The translations under genes and the position numbers were made by a program. From Alterinioella nitratireducens (lineage in GTDB: Bacteria; Pseudomonadota; Alphaproteobacteria; Rhodobacterales; Rhodobacteraceae), in the NCBI RefSeq assembly GCF_013155465.1, contig NZ_JABJVX010000007.1, positions 170,576-234,575 of the forward strand: 64,000 bases of DNA, given 5' to 3'. Below the pieces are notes generated by a model. The model was not told the DNA's origin and did not search any database. It was given only the letters and a program-made list of their open reading frames with translations. Numbering within the stretch: position 1 is the stretch's first letter; each line of letters starts with the position of its first letter. Below, one piece after another: positions 9,004 to 17,648 of this stretch.

Positions 9004-9387
9004 TCACTGTTGCCAGCGCGGCGGTTCGCTTTCGATGATGTTCAGCATGGTCGATCGGATATTCTCCGGGTTGCCGACCCCGGTGGAGTCGCGGCAAACC
9101 CGTTCGCCGATGGCATGCGCCTCGGGGTAGGTATAGCCGATGCCGACCAGGCTATCGACGAAGACCGGCTCGGGGCGGTCCCAGATCACCTCCTCCCAGG
9201 GGCCGCGGAAGCAGCTGATCGTGACCGTCGCGCTGATGACGCGGACGTTGCGGTACTGGTGGCCTTGCTGATTTGCATAACCGTGCTGGTGGCCGTGGCC
9301 ATAGCCGCCATGCACGCCGCCGGCCACGGCGGGCGCGGCGGTGGCCAGGGCGGCGATGAGGGCAGTGGCAATCAAGGGGCGTTTCAT
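9004..9387 (-). CDS. secreted His-rich hypothetical protein
   Basis: The 127-residue product has a clear signal peptide (MKRPLIATALIAALATAAPAVA) followed by a Gly/His/Gln-rich stretch (about residues 23-45, with HGGYGHGHQHGYANQQGHQ) that could bind metal. The soluble remainder has two Cys (TISCFRG and RVCRDS), possibly a disulfide. No characterised family is recognised. It faces the 0.5-kb gap before the OmpA-like gene. Confidence 0.6.
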   Translation of the reverse strand: MKRPLIATALIAALATAAPAVAGGVHGGYGHGHQHGYANQQGHQYRNVRVISATVTISCFRGPWEEVIWDRPEPVFVDSLVGIGYTYPEAHAIGERVCRDSTGVGNPENIRSTMLNIIESEPPRWQQ

Positions 9388-9933
9388 TATCTTCCCATCC
9401 TTTTTCGTGACGTAGTGATGACCATCTGCACGATGATGGGCGGGCCGGTTCGCGCCGATCCTCTTCCCCCCTTGCCTGTTAATCCGATTTTAACTTTTTG
9501 GCAGCGGCTGTGAAGTCCGGTCGTACCCGGCCTGCCGTTTTGCGAAACAAAGGGGCGGTCTTGGCCTATTGTTCGCAGGGCCGGGACAAAGCGGGCCGTT
9601 GCCCGCCATGTTTCCTGCAATTTTCCTAAAATCCGCCACAATCCGGGGGTTCCGAACATGGGGGCGCCCGAATCGGTTAACGCGTCGCGCGGTCCCGATC
9701 CGGGCGTTTCGCGGCGATCGGCGGCGCGGGGTTCTCCTGCGATTTCAGCCATCTTCGAGGCCGGTCTTTTCGCGCGGCGCGTGTGTTTTTGCCAATTCAG
9801 GCTTCCAATGGCGCGCAATCTTGCTACTGTTTGAAAAACAACCGGGATTTTTCCACTCGGCCCTGCCAGGCCGGGACATCAAGCAAGAAACGCGCCAGGA
9901 AATTGGCCGACGGACAAAGGGGGTGCTGCCGCA
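9388..9933. other. 546-base intergenic region without a supported gene
   Basis: This divergent gap separates the His-rich protein (minus) and the OmpA-like gene (plus). Open frames cross it on both strands, but they lack ribosome-binding sites and recognisable protein features. Several AT-richer patches (around 9480-9500, 9605-9640 and 9820-9860) could hold the two promoters. No convincing -35/-10 pair or stable hairpin was identified by eye. Confidence 0.5.
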
Positions 9934-10503
9934 ATGCGTTTACTATTACCGAAATTCGGGTCTGCCATCGTGGGGGTCATTGCAATCGGGGCGGCGTCTC
10001 TGCTGCCGGGCTTGGCCGCCGCGCAAAGCACGGCCACGATCACCGGCACCGTGGAGCCGACCATCTGGATCGACCCGGATGGCTGCATGCACTGGGCCGC
10101 CGATGGCGGGGTCGAGGGCTATATGGAGGGCCGGGTGAACCCGCAGAACGGGATGCCGGTCTGCCTGGACATGAACACCTGCTCGGTGGAAAACACCGAC
10201 ACGCTGTTCCACACCGACAGTGCCCGCCTGATGCCGGGCGCGCGCGAACGCCTGTCGCAGTTCTTCACCAGCGCGGGGGCCTTCGCCTATGCGATCTACG
10301 GCCATACCGACAGCCGCGCCTCGGATGAATACAACATGCGGCTGTCGCAGCGCCGTGCCGCCTCGGTTGCCGCCGTGGCGCGTTCGGTCGGTGCGCAGGT
10401 GGCGCGGGAGATCGGATATGGCGAACGCCGTCCGGTGGCCCCGAACAACAGCGCTGCGAACATGCAGCTGAACCGCCGCGTCGAAATCGTATGCTACAGG
10501 TGA
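9934..10503 (+). CDS. OmpA-family peptidoglycan-binding protein
   Basis: The 189-residue protein has a signal peptide (to about residue 30, LAAAQS), a short domain with IWIDPDGCMHWAADGGVEGY and GMPVCL, and a C-terminal OmpA-like domain. The last contains the peptidoglycan-binding signature YGHTDSRASDEYNMRLSQRRA and the closing NRRVEI. It should anchor to the cell wall in the periplasm. AAAGGGGGTG upstream is a strong ribosome-binding site. The next gene, a lipoprotein, repeats the IDPDGC domain and starts 5 bases after this stop, so the two probably act together. Confidence 0.88.
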   Translation: MRLLLPKFGSAIVGVIAIGAASLLPGLAAAQSTATITGTVEPTIWIDPDGCMHWAADGGVEGYMEGRVNPQNGMPVCLDMNTCSVENTDTLFHTDSARLMPGARERLSQFFTSAGAFAYAIYGHTDSRASDEYNMRLSQRRAASVAAVARSVGAQVAREIGYGERRPVAPNNSAANMQLNRRVEIVCYR

Positions 10504-10508
10504 CTGCC

Positions 10509-10871
10509 ATGATGACTTTTTCCACACCGCTGAAGTTCACGGCCACCCTTGGCACGGCGCTGCTGCTGTCGGCTTGTGCCGAAAACTTCGAGGGCGTGAC
10601 CTCGACCAGCGATCCCGCCCCGCTGCGCGCCATCGGCGATGACCGGGGCCGCGACGCCGCGCATCTGTCCACGATGGAGGCCGGGATCTATATCGACCCC
10701 GACGGCTGCCAGATCTGGATGATCGATGACGGGCTGGAAGGCTACTGGTCGCGCCGCCGCGATCCGGTCAGCGGGCTGCCGGTCTGCACCAATGTGGCGC
10801 CTCCGGGCTCCATCGTCGGTGACACCCAGGCGGGCGCCGGTATCCGCGACCGCGTGCCGCGCACCCCGTAA
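10509..10871 (+). CDS. small lipoprotein sharing a domain with the upstream OmpA-like protein
   Basis: The 120-residue product carries a lipoprotein signal (TALLLSAC, Cys at about residue 24), so it is predicted to be lipid-anchored. Its C-terminal half (IYIDPDGCQIWMIDDGLEGY, then SGLPVC) is closely similar to the N-terminal domain of the OmpA-like protein just upstream: shared IDPDGC, W, D-G-EGY, R, P and G-PVC positions in the same order. The pair of Cys could form a disulfide. The ATG at 10509 or 10512 may be used. It is a likely operon partner of the OmpA-like gene, with a role in the cell envelope inferred from that. Confidence 0.7.
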   Translation: MMTFSTPLKFTATLGTALLLSACAENFEGVTSTSDPAPLRAIGDDRGRDAAHLSTMEAGIYIDPDGCQIWMIDDGLEGYWSRRRDPVSGLPVCTNVAPPGSIVGDTQAGAGIRDRVPRTP

Positions 10872-11022
10872 CCGGGACGACCATTTTCCAGGCGGGCGGT
10901 CCATGACGGGCCGCCCGTTTGCCGTTGGGGGCCTCCATTTCGGTCTTGCAGCGTTCTGGCGGTTGCCTTGCCCCGGCTGGCTTGCCACAGTGGAGACAGA
11001 TTCACCTTCACGGGAGACGCCC

Positions 11023-12027
11023 TTGGCGACAACCTCCATGTCTCCGGCCCAGGCCGAGACCCCGCCGGAACTGACCCTCGAATTTCCCGACAATCGGTTG
11101 TTGATCGCGCTATGTGGCGAATTCGACCGCAACCTTGCCCAGATCGAACACCTGATGGATGTGCAGATCATCCGCCGTGGCAACGCGGTCGAGGTGCTGG
11201 GCGGCGCGCGCGAGGAAGCGGCGAAGGTGCTCGAGGTGCTCTATGAACGGGCCGAGGCGGGGCGCGGCCTCAGCCCCGGCGATATCGACGCCATCGTGCG
11301 GCTTGGCAATTCCGGCGAGGGAACCGGCGCGCGCGACGGCGACCAGATGGAGATGTTCCAGGGCGGCGCGCTGGAGATCAAGACCCGCAAGAAGACGATC
11401 GAGCCGCGCACATTGGCGCAGCAGGCCTATGTGCGGGCGCTCTTCGACAATGAACTGGCCTTCGGCATCGGGCCGGCGGGCACCGGCAAGACCTATCTGG
11501 CGGTCGCGGTGGCGGTGAACCAGATGATGGGCGGCCATGTCGACAAGATCATCCTCAGCCGTCCGGCGGTCGAGGCGGGCGAACGCCTGGGTTTCCTGCC
11601 CGGCGACATGAAGGACAAGGTCGATCCCTACATGCAGCCGCTCTATGACGCGCTGAACGATTTCCTGCCTGCCAAGCAACTGGGCAAGCTGATCGAGGAA
11701 AAGCAGATCGAGATCGCGCCGCTGGCCTTCATGCGGGGGCGGACGCTGTCCAACGCTTTCGTGGTGCTGGACGAGGCGCAGAATGCAACCACGATGCAGA
11801 TGAAGATGTTCCTGACCCGGCTTGGGCGCGGCAGCCGCATGGTGATCACCGGCGACCGCAGCCAGGTCGATCTGCCGCGCGGCGTGACCAGCGGCTTGCG
11901 CGATGCCGAGCGGATTCTTGAGGGGATCGAGGGAATATCCTTCAACTATTTCACCGCCAAGGACGTGGTGCGCCACCCGATGGTGGCCAGGATCATCGAG
12001 GCCTATGATGCGGATAGCCCTGCGTGA
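11023..12027 (+). CDS. phoH: PhoH-like ATPase
   Basis: This is a PhoH family protein (YbeZ-like), a cytoplasmic ATPase with an N-terminal KH-like region. It is linked with YbeY in rRNA and stress RNA metabolism. Walker A is GPAGTGKT at residues 150-157 (numbered from TTG 11023) and Walker B is FVVLDEAQ. The following TGDRSQVDLPRG segment is also typical. The TTG at 11023 is preferred because GGGAGA lies just upstream; the ATG at 11038 lacks a ribosome-binding site. It heads the conserved order phoH-ybeY-corC-lnt. Confidence 0.93.
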   Translation: MATTSMSPAQAETPPELTLEFPDNRLLIALCGEFDRNLAQIEHLMDVQIIRRGNAVEVLGGAREEAAKVLEVLYERAEAGRGLSPGDIDAIVRLGNSGEGTGARDGDQMEMFQGGALEIKTRKKTIEPRTLAQQAYVRALFDNELAFGIGPAGTGKTYLAVAVAVNQMMGGHVDKIILSRPAVEAGERLGFLPGDMKDKVDPYMQPLYDALNDFLPAKQLGKLIEEKQIEIAPLAFMRGRTLSNAFVVLDEAQNATTMQMKMFLTRLGRGSRMVITGDRSQVDLPRGVTSGLRDAERILEGIEGISFNYFTAKDVVRHPMVARIIEAYDADSPA

Positions 12028-12088
12028 GGTGGTGCGAAAAATCTTTCTGAAGATTTTTCCACCCGAAGAATTTTGCGGAAAATTCTTC
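12028..12088. repeat. two tandem AT-rich perfect hairpins between phoH and ybeY
   Basis: The first hairpin (12036-12059) pairs GAAAAATCTT with AAGATTTTTC around TCTG. The second (12065-12088) pairs GAAGAATTTT with AAAATTCTTC around GCGG. Both have perfect 10-bp stems and 4-base loops, are 5 bases apart, and fill nearly the whole gap between the phoH stop and the ybeY ribosome-binding site. They are strikingly AT-rich in a GC-rich genome. They may be a repetitive element or an intercistronic processing or attenuation signal. Confidence 0.7.
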
Positions 12089-12105
12089 CTGCCAAGGACC
12101 GCGCG

Positions 12106-12600
12106 ATGAGCGTCGATGTCATCGTCGAGGCGGGCGACTGGGACGATGCGGCGTTCACCGCGCTGGCCGAGGCCGCCTGCGATGCGGCGCTGCGCCATCT
12201 GGAGTTGGACCCGGACCGCTTCGAGATCAGCCTCCTGGCCTGTGACGATGCCCGCATCGCCGATCTCAACGCCGATTTTCGCGGCAAACCCACGCCCACC
12301 AACGTGCTGAGCTGGCCCGCCGAGGAGATTGCCCTGCCCCTTGGCGAAAGGCCCGACCTGCCCACAGCCCCGGCAGGCGGCCCACCCGTCGAACTGGGCG
12401 ATATCGCCATCGCCCATGAGACCTGCGAGCGCGAGGCGCGCGACCTCGGGCGGCCTTTTGCCCATCATCTCAGTCACCTTCTGGTGCATGGCACCCTGCA
12501 TCTGTTGGGTTTTGATCACATAAACGACGCCGATGCCGCCGTCATGGAGGGGCTTGAGACGCGCATCCTTGCAATTTTGGGGGTGCCTGCCCCATATTAG
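12106..12600 (+). CDS. ybeY: endoribonuclease YbeY (rRNA maturation factor)
   Basis: YbeY is a zinc-dependent endoribonuclease needed for 16S rRNA 3'-end maturation and ribosome quality control. The 164-residue protein has the diagnostic HxxxHGxLHLxGxDH zinc motif as HLLVHGTLHLLGFDH near the C-terminus, and the upstream TNVLSWPAEE segment. The start at 12106 follows AAGGA by 7 bases. It sits between phoH and corC, the usual context. Confidence 0.95.
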   Translation: MSVDVIVEAGDWDDAAFTALAEAACDAALRHLELDPDRFEISLLACDDARIADLNADFRGKPTPTNVLSWPAEEIALPLGERPDLPTAPAGGPPVELGDIAIAHETCEREARDLGRPFAHHLSHLLVHGTLHLLGFDHINDADAAVMEGLETRILAILGVPAPY

Positions 12601-12648
12601 GGTCGCGGGCGCAATTTCCGCGCGCGCGTCACCTTTTGGAAAGGAGCC

Positions 12649-13542
12649 ATGAGCTCAAACCCCGACAGCTCGTCTAGCGCGGCGCAAAGCGCGCCACCCG
12701 AAGATGAGAGCGCAGACCAGAGGCCGGGCCTTTTCGCCCGCATTTTCGGCAGCGCCAGCCCCGATGACACCCCCGAGCCCGAGGCCAACCCGTCCGAGCC
12801 GCATCACCCCGTCGGCAACGGCGCGCTTGCGGCGATCCGGATGCACAACCTGCGCCGGCTCAGGATGGACGACGTCTCGATCCCGCGCGCCGAGATCACA
12901 GGCGTGGCCAACGATATCTCGATGCCCGACTTGGTCGAGGTGTTCCGCCAGACGGGCTATACAAGGCTGCCGGTCTATGACGGCACGCTGGATACGCCCG
13001 TGGGGCTGATCCACCTCAAGGATCTGGCGCTCGGGCATGGCTTCAACGGCAAGTCCAACGATTTCGACGTCACCACCATGCTGCGCCCGCTGCTCTATGC
13101 GCCGCCGTCGATGCCCATCGGCGTGATGCTGCAAAAGATGCAGAGCGAGCGCATCCACATGGCCCTGGTGATCGACGAATATGGCGGTGTCGACGGGTTG
13201 GTCACGCTGGAAGATCTGATCGAGCAGATCATCGGCGAGATCGAGGATGAGCACGATGTCGACGAGGACCAGCTCTGGACCGATGAGGGGGGCGACAGCT
13301 GGCTGGTGCTGGCGCGCGCGCCGCTCGACGAGTTCGAGGAGGCCATCGGCATGACCCTGACCGAGGATCTGGACGATGAGGAAATCGACACGCTCGGCGG
13401 GCTGGTCTTCGTGCTGACGGGCCGGGTGCCCGCGCGCGGCGAGGTCATCCCGCATCCCTCGGGCGCCGAGATCGAGGTGATCGACGCCGACCCCCGCCGC
13501 ATCAAGCGCCTGCGCGTGCGGCTGCCGAAACTGGGCGCGTGA
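12649..13542 (+). CDS. hemolysin/CorC-type CBS domain protein
   Basis: This 297-residue protein lacks the N-terminal DUF21 membrane domain and corresponds to the short CorC/YbeX form. It has two CBS motifs (about residues 70-190, including ADISMPDLVEVFRQTGYTRL-like and MALVIDEYGGVDGLVTLEDLIEQI) and a C-terminal transporter-associated domain (from about 215, ending EIEVIDADPRRIKRLRV). The family is implicated in divalent cation homeostasis and adenine-nucleotide sensing. GGAAAGGAG precedes the ATG. The stop overlaps the lnt start (GTGA), so the two are translationally coupled. Confidence 0.9.
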   Translation: MSSNPDSSSSAAQSAPPEDESADQRPGLFARIFGSASPDDTPEPEANPSEPHHPVGNGALAAIRMHNLRRLRMDDVSIPRAEITGVANDISMPDLVEVFRQTGYTRLPVYDGTLDTPVGLIHLKDLALGHGFNGKSNDFDVTTMLRPLLYAPPSMPIGVMLQKMQSERIHMALVIDEYGGVDGLVTLEDLIEQIIGEIEDEHDVDEDQLWTDEGGDSWLVLARAPLDEFEEAIGMTLTEDLDDEEIDTLGGLVFVLTGRVPARGEVIPHPSGAEIEVIDADPRRIKRLRVRLPKLGA

Positions 13543-15023
13543 TCTTGCGGGCGCGGCTGGTCAGCCTGATATGGATCCTGCCGGGGCTGGTGGCGGCCAC
13601 CGGGCAGGCGCCGCTGAACCTGTGGTGGCTGGCCCTGATGGCCTGGGGTTTGGCGCTCTACGCGATTTCGCGGGCGGCAAGCTGGAAACAGGCGGCCTGG
13701 TTCGGCTGGCTGGTCGGCGTGGGTTATATCGGCGGCACGCATTTCTGGATCGTGGCCCCGTTCTATGTCGATGCCGAAGCCTATGCCTGGATGGCCCCCT
13801 TCGCCCTGGCGGGGATGGTCGGGGGGCTGGCGCTGTTCTTCGCGGCGGCCTACGGGGCGGCTTTTGCGCTTGGCCGGTCGCAGGGCATGCGCCTGGTGGC
13901 GCTGGCGCCCTGCCTGATCCTGGCCGAGTTCCTGCGCGCGACGCTCTTCACCGGGTTTCCCTGGGCGCAGATCGGATCGCTCTGGCTCAACCATCCGCTC
14001 ATGCAGCTGGCGGCCTGGATCGGTGTGCCCGGCGTGGGCCTCCTGACCCTGCTGGCCCTGGCGCTGCCGCTTGCCGCGCCAGGGTCACGGGCCTGGCCCG
14101 CCCTGGCGGTCTCGACCGCTCTTCTGCTCGGGGGATCATGGATCGGGGCGCAGCGTCTGGCCGCGCCGGTCGCCCTGTCGGAAACGCAGATCCGCATCGT
14201 CCAGCCCAATGCGCCGCAGCATCTGAAATGGCGCCCCGACATGGCCCCGGTCTTCTTCCAGCGTCTTCTGGACCTGAGCGCCGCGCCGGCGGATACCCCG
14301 CCCGACGTCGTCATCTGGCCCGAGACCGCGCTGGCCTGGCGGCTGGACATCGCCGAGGAGATTTTCCCCCTCATCGCGGATGCGGCTGGCGGCGCAGAGG
14401 TGATTTTCGGCGCGCAGCGGCTGGACGAGCAGGGCTACTACAACAGCCTCGCCGTGCTTCAGCCCGACGCCACGATCAGCCATGTCTATGACAAGCATCA
14501 CCTCGTCCCCTTCGGCGAGTATATCCCTCTGGCCTCCCTGCTGGCCGCGACCGGGCTGATGCCCGATGCCGAACGGCGCGGCTATGCGAGCGGGCCGGGG
14601 GCGCGGGTTCTGGACCTTGGCGCCGCGGGCCGCATCCTGCCGCTGATCTGCTACGAGGCGATCTTTGCCCGTGACGTGGCCGCGGCGCCCGAACGGCCCG
14701 ACTGGATCGTGCAGATCACCAATGACGCCTGGTTCGGCAACAGTGCCATGCCTTATCAGCATCTCGACCAGACCCGGCTGCGCGCCATCGAGCAGGGCCT
14801 GCCGGTCGCGCGCGCCGCCAATACCGGCGTGTCGGCCCTGATCGACCCTTACGGGCGCATCCTCGCCTCGCATCCCCTCAACGAACAGGGCGTCATCGAC
14901 GCGGTCCTGCCCGCAGCCCTTGCGCCGACGATCTACGCGCGCCTTGGCAATTGGCCCGTGTGGGTGTTGCTTTTGACGCTCGTTGGCGGCCTGGTCCTGG
15001 TGCGGCGCACGCGGGGCCATTGA
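13539..15023 (+). CDS. lnt: apolipoprotein N-acyltransferase
   Basis: Lnt adds the third acyl chain to the N-terminal Cys of lipoproteins at the inner membrane. The 494-residue protein has about seven membrane helices in the first 205 residues, a nitrilase-like catalytic domain, and a last C-terminal helix. The catalytic triad is visible: Glu262 (IWPETALAW), Lys319 (YDKHHLVPFGEYIP) and Cys371 (LICYEAIF). It starts with GTG overlapping the corC stop. Confidence 0.96.
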   Translation: MILRARLVSLIWILPGLVAATGQAPLNLWWLALMAWGLALYAISRAASWKQAAWFGWLVGVGYIGGTHFWIVAPFYVDAEAYAWMAPFALAGMVGGLALFFAAAYGAAFALGRSQGMRLVALAPCLILAEFLRATLFTGFPWAQIGSLWLNHPLMQLAAWIGVPGVGLLTLLALALPLAAPGSRAWPALAVSTALLLGGSWIGAQRLAAPVALSETQIRIVQPNAPQHLKWRPDMAPVFFQRLLDLSAAPADTPPDVVIWPETALAWRLDIAEEIFPLIADAAGGAEVIFGAQRLDEQGYYNSLAVLQPDATISHVYDKHHLVPFGEYIPLASLLAATGLMPDAERRGYASGPGARVLDLGAAGRILPLICYEAIFARDVAAAPERPDWIVQITNDAWFGNSAMPYQHLDQTRLRAIEQGLPVARAANTGVSALIDPYGRILASHPLNEQGVIDAVLPAALAPTIYARLGNWPVWVLLLTLVGGLVLVRRTRGH

Positions 15024-15060
15024 ACTCCCCCCGAGAACCCCGTAATGGCAAGGCATACCG

Positions 15061-15107
15061 CGCCACAACGGCTTCCTGACGTGGCGAGAAGACCAGATAC
15101 CGGAGCA
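15061..15107 (+). ncRNA. SAM/SAH riboswitch upstream of metK
   Basis: The element reads CGCCACAACGGCTTCCTGAC, then GTGGCG, a linker, and CGGAGCA. The 6-bp stem CGCCAC/GTGGCG closes a loop with GGCTTCC, which can pair with the downstream GGAGC to form the H-type pseudoknot. This matches the published SAM/SAH class (core CACAACGGCUUCCUG, stem, GGAGCA), known from Rhodobacterales metK leaders. The GGAG at 15102-15105 is also the metK Shine-Dalgarno, so ligand binding should hide it and shut off translation. That gives feedback control of SAM synthesis. Confidence 0.93.
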
Positions 15108-15113
15108 CTTCCC

Positions 15114-16295
15114 ATGGCACGAAACAATTATACCTTCACCTCCGAATCCGTGTCGGAGGGGCACCCGGACAAGGTCTGCGACCGGATCTCCGATGCGATC
15201 CTCGATGCGCTCATCGCCGAGGAACCCGAGGCGCGCGTTGCCTGCGAGACCTTCGCCACCACCGACCGCGTGGTGATCGGCGGCGAGGTCGGGCTGAGCG
15301 ATCAGGACAAGCTGCACGACTACATGGCCCAGGTCGATCCCATCGTGCGCGCCTGCATCAAGGATATCGGCTACGAGCAGGACAAGTTCCATCACGAGAC
15401 GGTCGAGATCACCAACCTGCTGCATGAGCAATCTGCCCATATCGCGCAAGGCGTCGATGCGGCGGCGGGCAAGGAGGAAGGGGCGGGCGACCAGGGCATC
15501 ATGTTCGGTTTCGCCACCAACGAGACGCCCGAGCTCATGCCCGCGCCGATCCACTTTGCCCATGCCATCCTGCGCCGCCTTGCCGAGGTGCGCAAATCGG
15601 GCGAAGTGCCGGTTCTGGGGCCGGATGCGAAATCGCAGATCTCGGTGAATTACCGCAACGGCAAGCCGGTGGGGATCCATTCGCTTGTGCTCTCCACGCA
15701 GCACCTGGATGAAAGCCTCACCAGCCCCGACATCCGCGCCATCGTGGAGCCTTACATCCGCGAGGTTCTGCCCGAGGGCTGGCTGACCGATCAGACCATC
15801 TGGCACGTCAACCCGACCGGCAAATTCGTCATCGGCGGCCCCGATGGCGACGCGGGCCTGACCGGGCGCAAGATCATCGTCGACACCTATGGCGGTGCCG
15901 CCCCGCATGGCGGCGGCGCGTTTTCGGGCAAGGATCCGACCAAGGTGGACCGCTCGGCGGCCTATGCCGCGCGCTACCTGGCCAAGAACGTGGTGGCCGC
16001 CGGCATGGCCGAGCGTTGCACGATCCAGCTGTCCTATGCGATCGGGGTGGCGCGGCCGCTGTCGATCTATGCCGACACGCATGGCACCGGCGACGTGGAA
16101 TCGCTTGAGATCGAGCGCGCCGTTGCCCGCGTCATGGACCTGACCCCGCGCGGCATCCGCGAGCATCTGGGCCTCAACCGCCCGATCTACGAGCGCACCG
16201 CCGCCTATGGCCATTTCGGCCGCACGCCCGACGCCGATGGCGGCTTCAGCTGGGAGCGCACCGACCTGACCGGCAAGCTGTCAGCCGCCGTTTAG
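15114..16295 (+). CDS. metK: S-adenosylmethionine synthetase
   Basis: MetK makes S-adenosylmethionine from methionine and ATP. The 393-residue protein starts [29 protein letters not shown], with the ATP-binding GHPDK signature. It later has the family signatures [10 protein letters not shown] and [16 protein letters not shown]. The ATG at 15114 is 8 bases after the GGAG inside the SAM/SAH riboswitch, which fixes the start; the open frame from 15045 is the riboswitch read as codons. A hairpin followed by a short T-run lies downstream. Confidence 0.98.
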   Translation: MARNNYTFTSESVSEGHPDKVCDRISDAILDALIAEEPEARVACETFATTDRVVIGGEVGLSDQDKLHDYMAQVDPIVRACIKDIGYEQDKFHHETVEITNLLHEQSAHIAQGVDAAAGKEEGAGDQGIMFGFATNETPELMPAPIHFAHAILRRLAEVRKSGEVPVLGPDAKSQISVNYRNGKPVGIHSLVLSTQHLDESLTSPDIRAIVEPYIREVLPEGWLTDQTIWHVNPTGKFVIGGPDGDAGLTGRKIIVDTYGGAAPHGGGAFSGKDPTKVDRSAAYAARYLAKNVVAAGMAERCTIQLSYAIGVARPLSIYADTHGTGDVESLEIERAVARVMDLTPRGIREHLGLNRPIYERTAAYGHFGRTPDADGGFSWERTDLTGKLSAAV

Positions 16296-16323
16296 ATATT
16301 CGCCGGGGCTGTGATAGAGACAA

Positions 16324-16354
16324 GGGCGGTGCCGGTGACGGTGCCGCCCATTTT
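16324..16354 (+). terminator. possible weak terminator after metK
   Basis: GGGCGGTGCCG (16324-16334) pairs with CGGTGCCGCCC (16339-16349), including two G-U pairs, around a GTGA loop. ATTTTC follows. The tail is short, so read-through into the next gene is likely. Confidence 0.4.
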
Positions 16355-16373
16355 CATGCCCAAGAGGTTTTTC

Positions 16374-16844
16374 ATGCCTGACATTTCCCCCGGCTTTATC
16401 GCCCGGTTCACGCGCATCTACGCCATCGTCGCGGTGGCAATCACCCTCGTCTTCGGCGTCGCCATGGCGGCGTTCCCGAACCTGCTGGCCTCGCCCATCC
16501 TGCGCGGCGCGCTGATCGGCGGCTCGGTGGGGGCGATCCTCTGGCCCGTCACCGATTTCGCGCAGCGATACCTGCAGTCGGAAGGCCGGAAACCCGAAAG
16601 CCGCGCATCCTGGGCCTATGCGATCCGCTTCGCGCTGCGGGCGCTCTTGGTCAATCTGGGGATTGGCGTGGTGGCCGTGGGCCTGTCCTTCGCGCTTGGC
16701 GGGGTGCGCGGCGACGAGATCGGCATCGCGCTTGGCGTCATGGGGATCGGCGTGGGCGTGGGTTTTGTCCTGCTGATCCCGCTCTTCCGCCTGTTCATCT
16801 GGTCCGCCTTCAAGGGCGCGGAAAAACGCGCCGCGCGCGGGTGA
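16374..16844 (+). CDS. ABZJ_00895-like or unassigned four-helix membrane protein
   Basis: The 156-residue protein has four likely membrane helices (about residues 11-30, 38-60, 82-105 and 112-140) and a short basic C-terminus. It resembles small inner-membrane proteins of unknown function (the ABZJ_00895 type is one possibility), but the match is weak. ATG 16374 follows AGAGG by 6 bases and is preferred to the upstream in-frame starts at 16311 and 16356. Confidence 0.55.
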   Translation: MPDISPGFIARFTRIYAIVAVAITLVFGVAMAAFPNLLASPILRGALIGGSVGAILWPVTDFAQRYLQSEGRKPESRASWAYAIRFALRALLVNLGIGVVAVGLSFALGGVRGDEIGIALGVMGIGVGVGFVLLIPLFRLFIWSAFKGAEKRAARG

Positions 16845-16915
16845 CATGGTTGAGGCCGGGGCGGATATTGGTTAGGCACCGCTGGTCCGATTTCCTGCCA
16901 AGGGCTGCATGACCC

Positions 16916-17641
16916 ATGCCTGACAAGACCCACCCAAAAACCCATCCTTCAGGCGCGCCCTGGCGTAATTTCTATGGCCGCCGGAAAAGTCACCACATGA
17001 AGGACAGCCAGCAGCGGCTGATCGAGGCCGATCTGGAGGGGCTCAGCCCCGGCCCGGTGGACTGGGAGGCGAACCCCGACCGGCTGCCGCTGGACATCGA
17101 CGCGCTGTTCGGCGGGCGCGAGCTCTGGCTGGAGGTGGGCTTTGGCGGTGGCGAGCACCTGGTGCATCAGGCCGCGGCCAACCCGGATGTGGGCCTGATC
17201 GGCTGCGAGCCTTACATCAACGGCGTCGCCATGCTGCTGGCCAAGATCCGCGACGCGGGCGTGGACAACCTGCGCGTCCATCCCGGCGATGCGCGCGATC
17301 TGTTCGACGTGCTGCCCGAGGCGAGCCTGTCGCGGGTCTTCCTGCTCTATCCCGACCCGTGGCCCAAGAAACGCCACCACCGCCGCCGCTTTGTCACGCA
17401 GGAGCATCTGGAGCCGCTGGCCCGCGTGATGACACCCGGCGCGATCCTGCGGGTGGCGACCGATATTCCCGATTACGTGCGTCAAACCTTGCAGGAGGTG
17501 CCGAAGGCGGGGTTCGACTGGCTGGCGGAACGCCCGCGTGATTGGCGGGAGCCGTGGGGGGATTGGCTGTCCACCCGCTATGAACAGAAGGCGCTGCGCG
17601 AGGGCCGGGTGCCGCATTACCTGGCGTTTCGCAAGACCTGA
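16916..17641 (+). CDS. trmB: tRNA (guanine-N7)-methyltransferase
   Basis: TrmB methylates G46 in the tRNA variable loop, using SAM. The 241-residue protein shows an N-terminal SGAPWRNFYGRRK segment typical of alphaproteobacterial TrmB. The SAM-binding motif is LEVGFGGGEHLVHQA, followed by GCEPYINGVAMLL. The catalytic PDPWPKKRHHRRRFV motif is intact. It is placed one gene downstream of metK, which supplies its methyl donor. Confidence 0.96.
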   Translation: MPDKTHPKTHPSGAPWRNFYGRRKSHHMKDSQQRLIEADLEGLSPGPVDWEANPDRLPLDIDALFGGRELWLEVGFGGGEHLVHQAAANPDVGLIGCEPYINGVAMLLAKIRDAGVDNLRVHPGDARDLFDVLPEASLSRVFLLYPDPWPKKRHHRRRFVTQEHLEPLARVMTPGAILRVATDIPDYVRQTLQEVPKAGFDWLAERPRDWREPWGDWLSTRYEQKALREGRVPHYLAFRKT

Positions 17642-17648
17642 GGGGTTT

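Noticed and set aside
9387..9818. 143-residue minus-strand frame in the 9.4-9.9 kb gap
   Set aside because: No ribosome-binding site, no signal or domain, and composition unlike the neighbouring genes.
15024..15113. SAM-II or SAM-I riboswitch in the metK leader
   Set aside because: The element is too short and its core (CACAACGGCTTCCTG with GGAGCA) fits the SAM/SAH class instead.
14136..16214. 692-residue open frame antisense to lnt and metK
   Set aside because: It is a shadow of high-GC coding on the other strand, rich in Arg, His, Gly and Asp with no family motif. Both genes beneath it are unmistakable.
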